From the NCBI RefSeq assembly GCF_039531695.1, contig NZ_BAAAQN010000039.1, positions 55,962-119,961 on the forward strand: a stretch of DNA of 64,000 nucleotides, written 5' to 3'. This document shows, one piece after another, positions 24,575-32,798 of the stretch; positions within the stretch are counted from its first letter, which is position 1, and the number at the start of each line of letters is the position of its first letter. The translations under genes and the position numbers were made by a program. The notes below the pieces were generated by a model. That model was not told where the DNA came from and searched no databases. It was given only the letters and a program-made list of their open reading frames with translations. Source of the DNA: Catenulispora yoronensis (GTDB lineage: Bacteria; Actinomycetota; Actinomycetes; Streptomycetales; Catenulisporaceae).

Positions 24575-24606
24575 CGCTCCCGCCCCGGGAGGTCCGGGAC
24601 GGGAGC
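24575..24606 (-). terminator. Hairpin between DAHP synthase and threonine aldolase genes
   Basis: CGCTCCCG...CGGGAGCG arms extended inward by CCCGG/CCGGG with one mismatch, downstream of the DAHP synthase stop. A weak T-containing tract (ATACTTTCTC) follows on the minus strand. Confidence 0.45.
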
Positions 24607-24649
24607 GTGGGTCGGGCCCGGAGCCGCGCGCGGCGGCCCCGATCGGCTC

Positions 24650-24685
24650 AGCGCCTTAGCGCCTCAGCGCCTCAGCGCCTCAGCG
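24650..24685. repeat. 8-base tandem repeat at the 3' end of the DAHP synthase gene
   Basis: Four copies of AGCGCCT(C/T) from 24650 to 24681 plus a partial fifth. The array runs into the stop codon (24680-24682) of the minus-strand gene. Confidence 0.9.
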
Positions 24686-26041
24686 ATTACGGAGCATCTC
24701 CGCGACGAGGAACGCCAGGTCCAGCGACTGGCTGCGGTTCAGCCGGGGGTCGCACAGCGTCTCGTAGCGGTCGTGCAGGTCGTCGAAGGCGATCTCCTCG
24801 CCGCCGCCGACGCACTCGGTGACGTCCTCGCCGGTCAGCTCGACGTGGATGCCGCCGGGGTGCGAGCCCAGCGCGTGGTGCACCTCGAAGAAGCCCTTGA
24901 CCTCGTCCAGCACGTCGTCGAAGCGGCGGGTCTTGTGCCCGGACGGCGCCTCGAAGGTGTTGCCGTGCATCGGGTCGCAGATCCAGGCCACCTCGTGGCC
25001 CTCGCCGCGGACCTTCTCCACCAGCGCCGGCAGCTTGTCCCGGACCACGCCGGCGCCCATCCGCACGATGAACGACAGCCGCCCGGGCTCCCGCTCGGGG
25101 TCCAGGCGCGCCAGGTAGGCCAGGGCGTCGTCGGGCGAGGTCGAGGGACCCAGCTTGATCCCGATCGGGTTGCGGATCCGGCGGAAGTACTCGACGTGGG
25201 CGCCGTCCAGGTCCCGGGTGCGCTCGCCGATCCAGATGTAGTGGCCGCTGGTGGCGTAGGGCTGGCCGGTGCGGGAGTCGACGCGGGTCAGCGCCGACTC
25301 GTAGGGCAGCACCAGGCCCTCGTGCGCGGCGTAGAACTCGACGGTGCGGAACTCCTCGGGATCGGTGCCGCAGGCGCGCATGAAGCGCAGCGCCCGGTCG
25401 ATCTCCTTGGCCAGCAGCTCGTAGCGCTCGCCGGAGGGTGAACCGGCCACGAAGTCCTGGTTCCAGGCGTGCACCTGCCGCAGGTCGGCGTAGCCGCCGG
25501 TGGTGAAGGCGCGCACCAGGTTCAGCGTGGAGGCGCTGGCCTGGTACATGCGCAGCAGCCGGCGCGGGTCCGGGATGCGGGCCTCGGGCGTGAAGTCGAA
25601 CCCGTTGACCGAGTCGCCCCGGTAGGCCGGAAGCGTCACCCCGTCGCGGGTCTCCGTCCCCTTGGAGCGGGGCTTCGAGTACTGGCCGGCGATCCGCCCG
25701 ACCTTGACGACCGGCACCGAGGCCGCGTAGGTGAGGACGACGGCCATCTGGAGCAGGGTCTTGAGCTTGCCGCGGATCGCGTCGGCGGTGACGCCCGCGA
25801 AGGTCTCGGCGCAGTCGCCGCCGGTGAGCAGGAAGGCCTTGCCCCGGGCCACGTCGGCGATCCGGTCCTTGAGCAGGTCCGCCTCGCCGGCGAAGACCAG
25901 CGGCGGATAGGAGCGGAGCTCGGAGACGGCGGCGGCCAACGCGTCGGCGTCCGGCCATTCCGGCTGCTGGCCCGCCGGCAGCGCGGACCAAGTGTCCTCG
26001 ACGGATCCGGTCCCGGCCGGATTCCTGACAACTTCGCTCAT
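24680..26041 (-). CDS. aroH: Class II 3-deoxy-7-phosphoheptulonate (DAHP) synthase
   Basis: A 453-residue type II DAHP synthase, the first step of the shikimate pathway, condensing PEP with erythrose 4-phosphate. Motifs: KAFLLTGGDCAETFAG (metal-binding Cys), VKVGRIAGQYSKPRS, NLVRAFTTGGYADLRQVHAWN, the YLPYESAL-like VLPYESALTRVD, WICDPMHGNTFEAPSGHKTR, HPGGIHVELTGEDVTECVGG, and CDPRLNRSQSLDLAF. Length and motifs match the Mycobacterium/Streptomyces enzyme. ATG at 26041. Confidence 0.96.
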   Translation of the reverse strand: MSEVVRNPAGTGSVEDTWSALPAGQQPEWPDADALAAAVSELRSYPPLVFAGEADLLKDRIADVARGKAFLLTGGDCAETFAGVTADAIRGKLKTLLQMAVVLTYAASVPVVKVGRIAGQYSKPRSKGTETRDGVTLPAYRGDSVNGFDFTPEARIPDPRRLLRMYQASASTLNLVRAFTTGGYADLRQVHAWNQDFVAGSPSGERYELLAKEIDRALRFMRACGTDPEEFRTVEFYAAHEGLVLPYESALTRVDSRTGQPYATSGHYIWIGERTRDLDGAHVEYFRRIRNPIGIKLGPSTSPDDALAYLARLDPEREPGRLSFIVRMGAGVVRDKLPALVEKVRGEGHEVAWICDPMHGNTFEAPSGHKTRRFDDVLDEVKGFFEVHHALGSHPGGIHVELTGEDVTECVGGGEEIAFDDLHDRYETLCDPRLNRSQSLDLAFLVAEMLRNR

Positions 26042-26240
26042 TGAGCCAGGGTACGCGAACCTTTGGGGGCTTCCGGGAACGCGTCCAGAGCGTGGGACCG
26101 GGACGTCCGAGCCGCAGGACCGGGGCGGATGAGCAGCCGGAACGCGGGGCGGGCAGTGCGCGAGACCGCTGGTCCTGGTGGTGCGGCTGGTGGTGATGGA
26201 ACAGGTGATGCCGCGAGCCGCCGTGACGAACTACTCAGTC

Positions 26241-26280
26241 CAGCCCGGTCCCGCTCAGTCCCTCCCGGTCCCGCTCAGTC
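26241..26280. repeat. 20-base direct repeat at the 3' end of the response-regulator gene
   Basis: Two near-identical 20-base units (26241-26260 and 26261-26280, sharing TCCCGGTCCCGCTCAGTC-like core) that run into the stop codon at 26275-26277. The rest of 26042-26240 shows nothing recognisable. Confidence 0.8.
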
Positions 26281-27060
26281 CAGCCAGCCCGGCCGCGCCA
26301 GCCCCGACTCGTACGCCAGCACCACCAGCTGCGCCCGGTCCCGCACCCCGAGCTTCACCATGCTCCGGCTGACGTGCGTCTTGGCGGTCAGCGGGCTCAG
26401 CACCAGCCGGTCGGCGATCTCCTCGTTGCTCAGCCCGGCCGCGACCAGGGCCAGCACCTCGCGCTCGCGGTCGGTCAGGGCCTTGATCTGCTCGGCGGCC
26501 GGGTTCGGGCCGGTGCGCTTGCTGCGGACCGCGAACTCCTCGATCAGGCGGCGGGTCACGCTCGGCGCCAGCAGCGCCTCGCCGGCCGCGACCGCGCGCA
26601 GGCCGCGCAGCAGGTCGGCCGGCTCGGTGTCCTTGAGCAGGAAGCCGCTGGCGCCGGAGCGGATCGCCTCGAAGACGTACTCGTCGAGCTCGAAGGTGGT
26701 CAGGATGAGGATCCGGACGCCGGACAGCCGCGGATCGGCGGTGATCTTGCGGGTGGCCTCCAGGCCGTCGGTGCCGGGCATCCGGATGTCCATCAGGATC
26801 ACGTCCGGCCGCAGCTCGGCGGCCAGGCGCCAGGCCTGCTCGCCGTCGGCGGCCTCACCGGCCACCTCGATGCCGTCCTGCACCTCCAGCAGCGCGCGGA
26901 AGCCGGCGCGGACCAGGGCCTGGTCGTCGGCCAGCAGGACTCTGATCACGGGGTCGCCGCCGGGACCGGCTGGACCGCTCGTGCCATAAGCACCACCCGC
27001 ACCACCCGCACCGCTCGCACCACCCGCACCACCCGCACCGTTCATGCCGTGGCCGTTCAT
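26275..27060 (-). CDS. NarL/LuxR-family response regulator with Gly-rich N-terminal extension
   Basis: A 261-residue two-component regulator. The receiver domain starts IRVLLADDQALVRAGFRALL near residue 39, with phospho-acceptor Asp in DVILMDIRMPG, the T/S switch in ILILTTFELD and Lys in GFLLKDTEPADLL. The LuxR-type HTH is LTDREREVLALVAAGLSNEE followed by IADRLVLSPLTAKTHVSRSM. The ATG at 27060 overlaps the kinase stop (ATGA), which adds ~35 Gly/Ala-rich residues encoded by short DNA repeats. A GTG at 26949 would give the canonical length. It should be the partner of the kinase upstream. Confidence 0.9.
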   Translation of the reverse strand: MNGHGMNGAGGAGGASGAGGAGGAYGTSGPAGPGGDPVIRVLLADDQALVRAGFRALLEVQDGIEVAGEAADGEQAWRLAAELRPDVILMDIRMPGTDGLEATRKITADPRLSGVRILILTTFELDEYVFEAIRSGASGFLLKDTEPADLLRGLRAVAAGEALLAPSVTRRLIEEFAVRSKRTGPNPAAEQIKALTDREREVLALVAAGLSNEEIADRLVLSPLTAKTHVSRSMVKLGVRDRAQLVVLAYESGLARPGWLD

Positions 27061-28310
27061 GCCGTCGTCTCCTCCGGGTAGGGGATGAACGCGTCGATCC
27101 GGAAGCCGCCGCCCGGTACCGTGCGCGCGGTGAGCGAGCCGCCCAGGGCCGTGGCGCGCTCGCGCATCCCGGGCAGGCCGTTGCCGGTCCCGGCGCCGTC
27201 GGTGCCGTCGGCGCAGGCCGCGCCGTCGAAGCCGAGCGGGGCGCCGCGGCCGTCGTCGGTGATCCGCAGCCGCAGGCCGGCCGCGCTCTCCACGAGGATC
27301 CAGGCCCGGGCCGCCCCGGCGTGCCGGACCACGTTGGTCAGCGACTCCTGCACGATCCGGTAGCCGGCCTGGCCCACCGCCAGCGGCACCGCGTCCAGGT
27401 CGCCGACCACGCTCAGCGCCACCTTCAGCCCGGCGGCCTCGGCCATCTCCACCAGGTGCGCCAGCCGCCCCAGGTCCGGCGCCGGGTCGCGCGGGGCGGC
27501 CTGGTCGCCGCGCAGCACGGTGAGCACCGAGCGCACCTCCCCCAGCGCCGACCGGCTGGCGTCCTTGATCGCCGACAGCGCGATCCGGGCCTGCTCCGGG
27601 CGCCGGTCCATGACCTCCAGGGCGACGTTGGCCTGCACCGCGATCAGCGAGATGGAGTGCGCCAGCACGTCGTGCAGCTCGCGGGCGATCTCCAGCCGCT
27701 CCTCGCTGGCCTGCCGCCGCGCCTCCTGCTCGCGGGCCCGGATCCCCTGCTCCCGCGCCCGCGCCGACTCCAGCGCGCGCTGGCGCAGCACCCGGAACAG
27801 CTCGGCCAGGATCAGCAGCGCCAGCAGCCAGCCGATGGTGGACAGCACGTCGACCAGGTCGGTGCGGGTCTGGTGCGGCTTGTTGTGCGCCGGCACCCAC
27901 AGCATCCCGATCGCGAACAGCACCGAGCTGGTCCACACCTCGCGCCGGTAGCCGACTCCGCCGATCACCACCACCGCGACCAGGGCATTCAGGAAGATCG
28001 GGCCGTAGGCGTAGCCCATGAGCAGGTACAGCAGGGTGGCGGACAGGCAGATGGCCAGCGCCACCCGCGGCACCCGCCGCCGGTGGTGCAGCGCGACCGG
28101 GCCGGCGGCGATCAGGACCCAGGCGATCCAGTCCAGCGGACGCACGTCGACGGTGTTGAGGGTGCCGTGCCACTTGCCGTAGGCGCCGAGGGTCCCCAGG
28201 ACGTCGAAGACCAAAAGCGCCATCGGCAGCCCGATAGTGGAACGCTCCATCCACAGCCAGGCCAGCCAGGGCCGGGAGGGCCGCGCGGCGGGCTGCTGCT
28301 CATCGGTCAT
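27057..28310 (-). CDS. Sensor histidine kinase, HisKA_3 type
   Basis: A 417-residue membrane kinase. The N-terminal ~170 residues hold about five hydrophobic segments (for example LDWIAWVLIAAGPVAL, VALAICLSATLLYLLMG, STIGWLLALLILAEL). A coiled linker rich in Arg/Glu/Gln follows, then the phospho-acceptor H-box RLEIARELHDVLAHSISLIA. The HATPase part has ESLTNVVRHAG (N box), ITDDGRGA (G1) and GNGLPGMRERA (G2). The domain plan (DUF7134-like sensor, HisKA_3) is the common actinobacterial NarL-partner type. Signal unknown. ATG at 28310. Confidence 0.92.
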   Translation of the reverse strand: MTDEQQPAARPSRPWLAWLWMERSTIGLPMALLVFDVLGTLGAYGKWHGTLNTVDVRPLDWIAWVLIAAGPVALHHRRRVPRVALAICLSATLLYLLMGYAYGPIFLNALVAVVVIGGVGYRREVWTSSVLFAIGMLWVPAHNKPHQTRTDLVDVLSTIGWLLALLILAELFRVLRQRALESARAREQGIRAREQEARRQASEERLEIARELHDVLAHSISLIAVQANVALEVMDRRPEQARIALSAIKDASRSALGEVRSVLTVLRGDQAAPRDPAPDLGRLAHLVEMAEAAGLKVALSVVGDLDAVPLAVGQAGYRIVQESLTNVVRHAGAARAWILVESAAGLRLRITDDGRGAPLGFDGAACADGTDGAGTGNGLPGMRERATALGGSLTARTVPGGGFRIDAFIPYPEETTA

Positions 28311-28324
28311 GCCAGAACGCTAGA

Positions 28325-28903
28325 TCAGATCGCGGCCTGCGGGTATCCGTCCGGCGGAGGCTGTGCCGGGCCTGCGGGTACTCCGGCGGGAGTAGCGATC
28401 ACCGTGGTGGCGGCGCCGGGGCCGGACTCCCGCTCCAGCACCCGGAGGTGGCGCCAGACCGGGATCAGCGGCAGCACCCCGAACACGCCGAAGGACATGT
28501 CGACGACCGACCACCAGAACGGGATGCCGCGGATCGGTCCGCAGATCAGGGCCAGCGGGACGACGCCGGCGCAGGCGATCATGCCGAACTGGATCACCCA
28601 CTTGTTGCGCACCGGGTCGCGCCAGGGGCCGTAGAAAGCGACGGCGATGGTGAGGTGGCCGAAGGCGAGCCAGTCGGTGCCGTAGGCGAGGAAGGGGTAG
28701 GCGGCGTTGGTGCGGTGCAGCGCCTCGTGGCAGCGGTCGATCCAGGCGACCAGGGCCGAGGGGGCCGGGAGGTGGTGCAGCCAGGTGCTGAGCCAGCCGG
28801 TCTCGGTCTCCAGGGGGAACGCGGTCACGCCGCTGAGGACGAGGCCGATGACGAAGAGGGCCAGCCAGCGGCGGAGGAGCTGGAGGCGTCGGGCACTGTC
28901 CAC
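28325..28903 (-). CDS. Predicted integral membrane protein, unknown function
   Basis: A 192-residue protein with about four transmembrane segments: LALFVIGLVLSGVTAF near the N-terminus, FLAYGTDWLAFGHLTIAVAF, FGMIACAGVVPLALICG, and VVDMSFGVFGVLPLIPVW. The C-terminal ~35 residues are Pro/Ala/Gly-rich and probably cytosolic. It ends 14 bases before the kinase gene on the same strand, so it could be co-transcribed and might be an accessory sensor for the two-component pair; that role is only positional. A similar topology occurs in uncharacterised actinobacterial proteins. Confidence 0.75.
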   Translation of the reverse strand: MDSARRLQLLRRWLALFVIGLVLSGVTAFPLETETGWLSTWLHHLPAPSALVAWIDRCHEALHRTNAAYPFLAYGTDWLAFGHLTIAVAFYGPWRDPVRNKWVIQFGMIACAGVVPLALICGPIRGIPFWWSVVDMSFGVFGVLPLIPVWRHLRVLERESGPGAATTVIATPAGVPAGPAQPPPDGYPQAAI

Positions 28904-28975
28904 GCGGCGAGAGTATGGCAGGCCGGGCGGCCGGTGCCGGGCACCGGGTTGGCGATCACCCGATCTTCACGCCCT

Positions 28976-29992
28976 TCACTGTGCCGTCCCGGTTTCGAGC
29001 TCCACCACGGCGATGGCGCGCTCGGTGAGGCTCCCGAAGTACAGCGTGTCGCCCCGTCGCCGGACCGAGGTCACCATGTGGTAGTCCACGCCCCAGGCAC
29101 GCAGGTCGTGCACCACGGTGCCCGCGCTGTTCACCGCGACCGCCCAGGCCACGTCCTTCTCGCCCGGCTGCAACCGCTCGGGTGTGGCCCACACCGAGTG
29201 GCGCAGGCGCGGGTTGCGGGGCAGCAGCCAGTCCAGCAGCGGATCGCGGGGGCTCGCCATGGCGATCCAGATCAGGCCGTGGGTGTCCGCGGTGAGGTTG
29301 TCGGGGAAGCCGGCGAGCGGGGCGCCGAAGGGGGTCCTGGCCCCGGCGTCGGGCCCGGACAGCGCGACCTGGGTCAGGGCGTAACCGCCGGTCTCGGCCA
29401 CCACGGCCGCCGCGCCGTCGTCGATCAGCACCAGGCCGTTGGCGAAGGCGAAGCCGTCGGCGACGACCTCGGCCGCGCCGTCCGCGCCGAGCCGCAGCAG
29501 CCGTCCGGTCGCGGAGTGCTCCAGCAGGTCGCCGCGATACTCGTCGAGGTTGTAGCGGCGCGAGGACTGGGTGAAGTAGACGGCGTCGTCCGGGCCGACC
29601 GCGACGTTGCTGCAGAACGTCAGCGGCTCGCCGTCGACCTTCGCGGCCAGTACTCCGACGGTTCCCTTGGACAGCTGTACCTCCAGCAGCCCGCGCAGGG
29701 CGTCGCAGACCAGCAGCCGGTCCTCGCCGTGCAGCTCCAGCCCCAGCGGACGGCCGCCAGTGTTGGTGACGGTGCGCACCTCGCCCTCGGGCGTCACCCG
29801 CACGATCCGGCCGTCGGCCAGTCCGGTGTAGAGCGTCCCCCAGGCGTCGACCGCCATGTGCTCCGGCCCGGCGCCCGGCAGCTCGATCCGCCGCAGCTCG
29901 GGCAGCGTCCGCACGTCCCCGCGGCGGCGCACCGGCGCGGGGTTCGGCGGCGGCGTCCACCGGAGCGCGGCCATCTTCGTGCGCTGAGCCAT
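28976..29992 (-). CDS. SMP-30/gluconolactonase or strictosidine synthase-like beta-propeller protein
   Basis: A 338-residue predicted six-bladed propeller. Repeated blade phrases include GPEHMAVDAWGTLYTGLADG, GRPLGLELHGEDRLLVCDA, LTFCSNVAVGPDDAVYFTQS, and GFPDNLTADTHGLIWIAMAS (the last typical of strictosidine synthase/SMP-30 proteins). RYNLDEYRGDLLEHSATGRL is also diagnostic of that family. No signal peptide is evident. Likely a lactonase or esterase; substrate unknown. ATG at 29992. Confidence 0.82.
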   Translation of the reverse strand: MAQRTKMAALRWTPPPNPAPVRRRGDVRTLPELRRIELPGAGPEHMAVDAWGTLYTGLADGRIVRVTPEGEVRTVTNTGGRPLGLELHGEDRLLVCDALRGLLEVQLSKGTVGVLAAKVDGEPLTFCSNVAVGPDDAVYFTQSSRRYNLDEYRGDLLEHSATGRLLRLGADGAAEVVADGFAFANGLVLIDDGAAAVVAETGGYALTQVALSGPDAGARTPFGAPLAGFPDNLTADTHGLIWIAMASPRDPLLDWLLPRNPRLRHSVWATPERLQPGEKDVAWAVAVNSAGTVVHDLRAWGVDYHMVTSVRRRGDTLYFGSLTERAIAVVELETGTAQ

Positions 29993-30009
29993 CCCAACCC
30001 CCTCGGGTC

Positions 30010-30039
30010 CCCACGGACCGGAGAGGTCCGGTCCGTGGG
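30010..30039 (-). terminator. Perfect 13-base hairpin downstream of pfkA
   Basis: CCCACGGACCGGA/TCCGGTCCGTGGG with a GAGG loop lies between the phosphofructokinase stop and the next minus-strand gene. No U-run follows, as is common in very GC-rich terminators. Confidence 0.55.
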
Positions 30040-30061
30040 TGAGGAGATTAGTCCTCGGCCT

Positions 30062-30148
30062 GGCCGAAGAACACCTTGGTCCGGCCGAAGAACACCATGG
30101 TCCGGCCGGGGAGCACGCCGGCTCTAGCCGAAGAAGACCTTGGCCTCC
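30062..30148. repeat. 21-base repeats derived from the 3' end of pfkA
   Basis: GGCCGAAGAACACCTTGGTCC at 30062-30082 and a one-mismatch copy at 30083-30103. The last codons of pfkA (30127-30148) read almost the same. A degenerate fragment lies between. On the minus strand the copies encode TMVFFGR and TKVFFGR in a shifted frame, echoing the enzyme's own AKVFFG end. Confidence 0.85.
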
Positions 30149-31149
30149 TCGTACATCGCCATCGGCACGGTCTTCAGCGTCGTCGTGGCGTCGGCCAGCG
30201 GCACCCGCACGATGTCGGTCCCGCGCAGGGCGACCATCTTGCCCCAGTCCTGGTCGTGGACCGCGTCGATGGCGTGCAGGCCGAAGCGGGTGGCCAGCCA
30301 GCGGTCGAAGGGCGACGGGGTGCCGCCGCGCTGGGTGTGGCCCAGGACCGTGGTGCGGGCCTCCTTCTTGGTGCGGCGCTCGATCTCGGCCGCGAGGCGC
30401 TCGCCGATGCCGCCGAGGCGGACGTGGCCGAAGGCGTCGAGCTCGCCGGAGGCGGTCTCCATCTGGCCGTCCTTGGGGTGCGCGCCCTCGGCGACCACCA
30501 CGATCGGGGCGTAGCCGCGGGCGAAGCGGGACTCGATCCAGCCGCAGACCTCCTCGATGTCGAAGGTGACCTCGGGGATCAGGATCACGTTGGCGCCGCC
30601 GGCCAGGCCGGAGTGCAGCGCGATCCAGCCCGCGTGGCGGCCCATGACCTCGACGATCAGCGCCCGCGAGTGGGACTCGGCGGTGGTGTGCAGACGGTCG
30701 ATGGCCTCGGTGGCCACGTGCACCGCGGTGTCGAAGCCGAAGGTGTAGTCGGTGGCGTTCAGGTCGTTGTCGATGGTCTTCGGCACGCCGACGACGCGCA
30801 CGCCGTGGCCGCCCAGCGCGGTCGCCACGCCCAGGGTGTCCTCGCCGCCGATCGCGATCAGCGCGTCCACGCCCTCGGCGGCCAGGTTCTCCTTGATCCG
30901 CTCGATGCCGCCGTCCACCTTCAGCGGGTTGGTCCGCGAGGACCCGAGGATGGTGCCGCCGCGAGGCAGGATCCCGCGCACCGCCTCGACGTCCAGGTGC
31001 TTGGTCATCCGGTCCAACGGCCCTTTCCAGCCGTCCCGGAACCCCACGAATTCGAAACCGTAGTACTGCACGCCCTTGCGGACGGCCGCGCGGATCACCG
31101 CGTTCAGTCCTGGGCAGTCGCCGCCGCCGGTCAGCACTCCGATACGCAT
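30124..31149 (-). CDS. pfkA: 6-phosphofructokinase with pyrophosphate-type signature residues
   Basis: A 341-residue group A phosphofructokinase. It opens MRIGVLTGGGDCPGLNAVIR and has GGEDTLG at 101-107, PKTIDNDL at 123-130 with catalytic Asp127, EVMGRHAGWIAL, and VLGHTQRGGTPSPFDR. Numbering is collinear with E. coli PfkA: position 104 is Asp instead of Gly and position 124 is Lys instead of Gly. In the family, these two changes mark PPi-dependent enzymes (Asp104 blocks the ATP alpha-phosphate site). I therefore predict a reversible PPi-PFK, although an ATP enzyme is possible. The ATG at 31149 has AGGAG eight bases upstream; the upstream ATG at 31200 is less likely. Confidence 0.92.
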   Translation of the reverse strand: MRIGVLTGGGDCPGLNAVIRAAVRKGVQYYGFEFVGFRDGWKGPLDRMTKHLDVEAVRGILPRGGTILGSSRTNPLKVDGGIERIKENLAAEGVDALIAIGGEDTLGVATALGGHGVRVVGVPKTIDNDLNATDYTFGFDTAVHVATEAIDRLHTTAESHSRALIVEVMGRHAGWIALHSGLAGGANVILIPEVTFDIEEVCGWIESRFARGYAPIVVVAEGAHPKDGQMETASGELDAFGHVRLGGIGERLAAEIERRTKKEARTTVLGHTQRGGTPSPFDRWLATRFGLHAIDAVHDQDWGKMVALRGTDIVRVPLADATTTLKTVPMAMYEEAKVFFG

Positions 31150-31207
31150 GGCCACACTCCTGATGGTCGCCGATGGTCGTTTGTGATCTCCGTCACTCAC
31201 GGACTCC

Positions 31208-31285
31208 GATCACCGTAGCCGGTCCGGGGCGGTAACCAGAAGACGTCGATCACCTGCCGAGACGTGGCGATCACCTGAAGTGATC
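31208..31285. promoter_or_regulatory. Operator-like GATCACC repeats in the pfkA/hydrolase divergent region
   Basis: GATCACC occurs three times in the same orientation (31208-31214, 31248-31254, 31269-31275). The last is part of a dyad GATCAC-CTGAA-GTGATC (31269-31285). The region separates the start of pfkA (-) from the Tat-hydrolase (+), so it may bind a shared regulator. Confidence 0.45.
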
Positions 31286-31298
31286 TTCATCCTTCGAG

Positions 31299-31356
31299 GT
31301 CGCCGCCGGTGCTGTCGCCCCCGGGCGTAGTCCCCGGGGCGGACACCGGCGGCGAC
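31299..31356. promoter_or_regulatory. Long inverted repeat before the Tat-hydrolase gene
   Basis: Perfect 13-base arms GTCGCCGCCGGTG (31299-31311) and CACCGGCGGCGAC (31344-31356) enclose an inner CCCC/GGGG-rich hairpin. It lies 55 bases before the ATG at 31411 and could be a terminator from the left or a leader structure. Confidence 0.5.
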
Positions 31357-31410
31357 ATTGCCATCAGTGGCCTGATGTGAGCCCTGTGACGCCTGTGAAA
31401 CGTTCGGGAC

Positions 31411-32694
31411 ATGACAGGCATGACGACCGGGAACCCGTTCCCCACCACCCCGTCCGGACTCTCCCGCCGCAATCTGCTCGGCGCCGCGCTTGCGGCCGGC
31501 GCGGCCGTGCCGAATCGCCTCGCCGGGCCGGCGGCCGCAGCCGGAGCCGGAGCCGGAGCCGGAGCCGGGCCCGCGTCCGGGCCCGAGACCGGGTCCGCGG
31601 CGCCCGGCGCTCCGGCCGCGTCCGGCTCTCCGACGACGCTCACCTTCCCGCGCCCCACCGGCCCGCACCGGGTCGGCGTCGTGGACCTGCGCCTCGTCGA
31701 CAAGACCCGTCCGGACCCGACGGCCGGGCCCGGCGCGTTCCGCGAGCTGATGGTCAGCGTCTGGTACCCGGCCCGGGACACCGCGCGCTACCAGCTCGCA
31801 CCGTGGATGCCCGCCGCCGTCTTCACCCCCTACGCCATCGACGCGGGCTTCGACCCCAGCGCCTTCGCGGTCCCGCTCACCGCCGGCCGCACCGGCGCGC
31901 CGGTACTGCGCGCGGAGCGCCGCCTGCCGGTCGTCGTGTACTCCCACGGCGCCCACAGCCACCGCGCCGACAACACCAACGCGGTGCAGGAGCTCGCGAG
32001 CCACGGCTTCGCCGTGGTCACCATCGCCCACACCTACGACACCTGGGTGCAGTTCCCCGACGGCCGGATCCTCTCGCCCTCGCACATCCCGATGGGCCCG
32101 CCGGACTTCGCCGCCGACGCCCGCTCGGTCCTGGACGCGATCGACGCGCTGGCCGCCGGCCGCAACCCGGACGCCGACGGCAAGCAGCTCCCCGCCGGCC
32201 TGGCCGGCAGCCTGGACGCGCGGCGCGTCGGCATGTTCGGCTGGTCCAAGGGCGGCACCGCCACCGTCGACACGATGCTCGCCGACCACCGGGTCCGCGC
32301 CGGCCTGAGCTTCGACGGCCCGATGGCTCCGGAGATCACCACCGACCTGGACCGGCCGGTCCTGATGATGACCGCCGAGAACACCCGCGCCGACAACCCC
32401 GACGTCGCCGAGGCCTGGAGCCACCTGAAGGGCTGGCGGCTCAACGTCTACGCCGACGGCGCGGCCCACAGCAGCTACAGCGATGTCGAATCGCTGATAC
32501 CGCAGCTGGCGAAGATCCTCGGGATGAGCCAGGCCGACCTGGAGAGCTGGATCGGGACCCTGAACCCGGCCGAGGGCGCGCACATGCAGCAGGCCTACCC
32601 GTCGGCCTTCTTCGATCTGCACCTGCGGGGCCGGCGCAGCCGCCTGATGGAGGCGGCGTCACCGGCCTTCCCGGACCTGAAGTACCTGCCCTGA
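31411..32694 (+). CDS. Tat-exported alpha/beta hydrolase, PAF-acetylhydrolase/dienelactone hydrolase-like
   Basis: A 427-residue secreted hydrolase. The N-terminus has a twin-arginine signal (SRRNLLGAALAAGAA, residues ~18-32), then an Ala/Gly/Pro-rich linker. The catalytic part shows FRELMVSVWYPARD, RRLPVVVYSHGAHSHRADN, the nucleophile serine in FGWSKGGTATVDTML, FDGPM with an Asp region, and the histidine in DGAAHSSYSD. This arrangement matches the platelet-activating-factor acetylhydrolase-like group. ATG 31411 is used; an ATG four codons later would also keep the Tat signal. Substrate unknown, probably a lipid or polyester. Confidence 0.85.
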   Translation: MTGMTTGNPFPTTPSGLSRRNLLGAALAAGAAVPNRLAGPAAAAGAGAGAGAGPASGPETGSAAPGAPAASGSPTTLTFPRPTGPHRVGVVDLRLVDKTRPDPTAGPGAFRELMVSVWYPARDTARYQLAPWMPAAVFTPYAIDAGFDPSAFAVPLTAGRTGAPVLRAERRLPVVVYSHGAHSHRADNTNAVQELASHGFAVVTIAHTYDTWVQFPDGRILSPSHIPMGPPDFAADARSVLDAIDALAAGRNPDADGKQLPAGLAGSLDARRVGMFGWSKGGTATVDTMLADHRVRAGLSFDGPMAPEITTDLDRPVLMMTAENTRADNPDVAEAWSHLKGWRLNVYADGAAHSSYSDVESLIPQLAKILGMSQADLESWIGTLNPAEGAHMQQAYPSAFFDLHLRGRRSRLMEAASPAFPDLKYLP

Positions 32695-32798
32695 GAAACC
32701 GACCCCGGGATGTGGGCCCTGGAATTCGGGCTCTGGAATGTGGGCCCTGGAATGTGGACTCTGATACCGAAACTCTGACAAAGCGGCGGTGAGCGGCG

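Noticed and set aside
28448..30127. 559-residue plus-strand frame over the membrane protein and SMP-30 genes
   Set aside because: His/Gly/Gln/Arg-rich shadow, opposite to genes with clear families.
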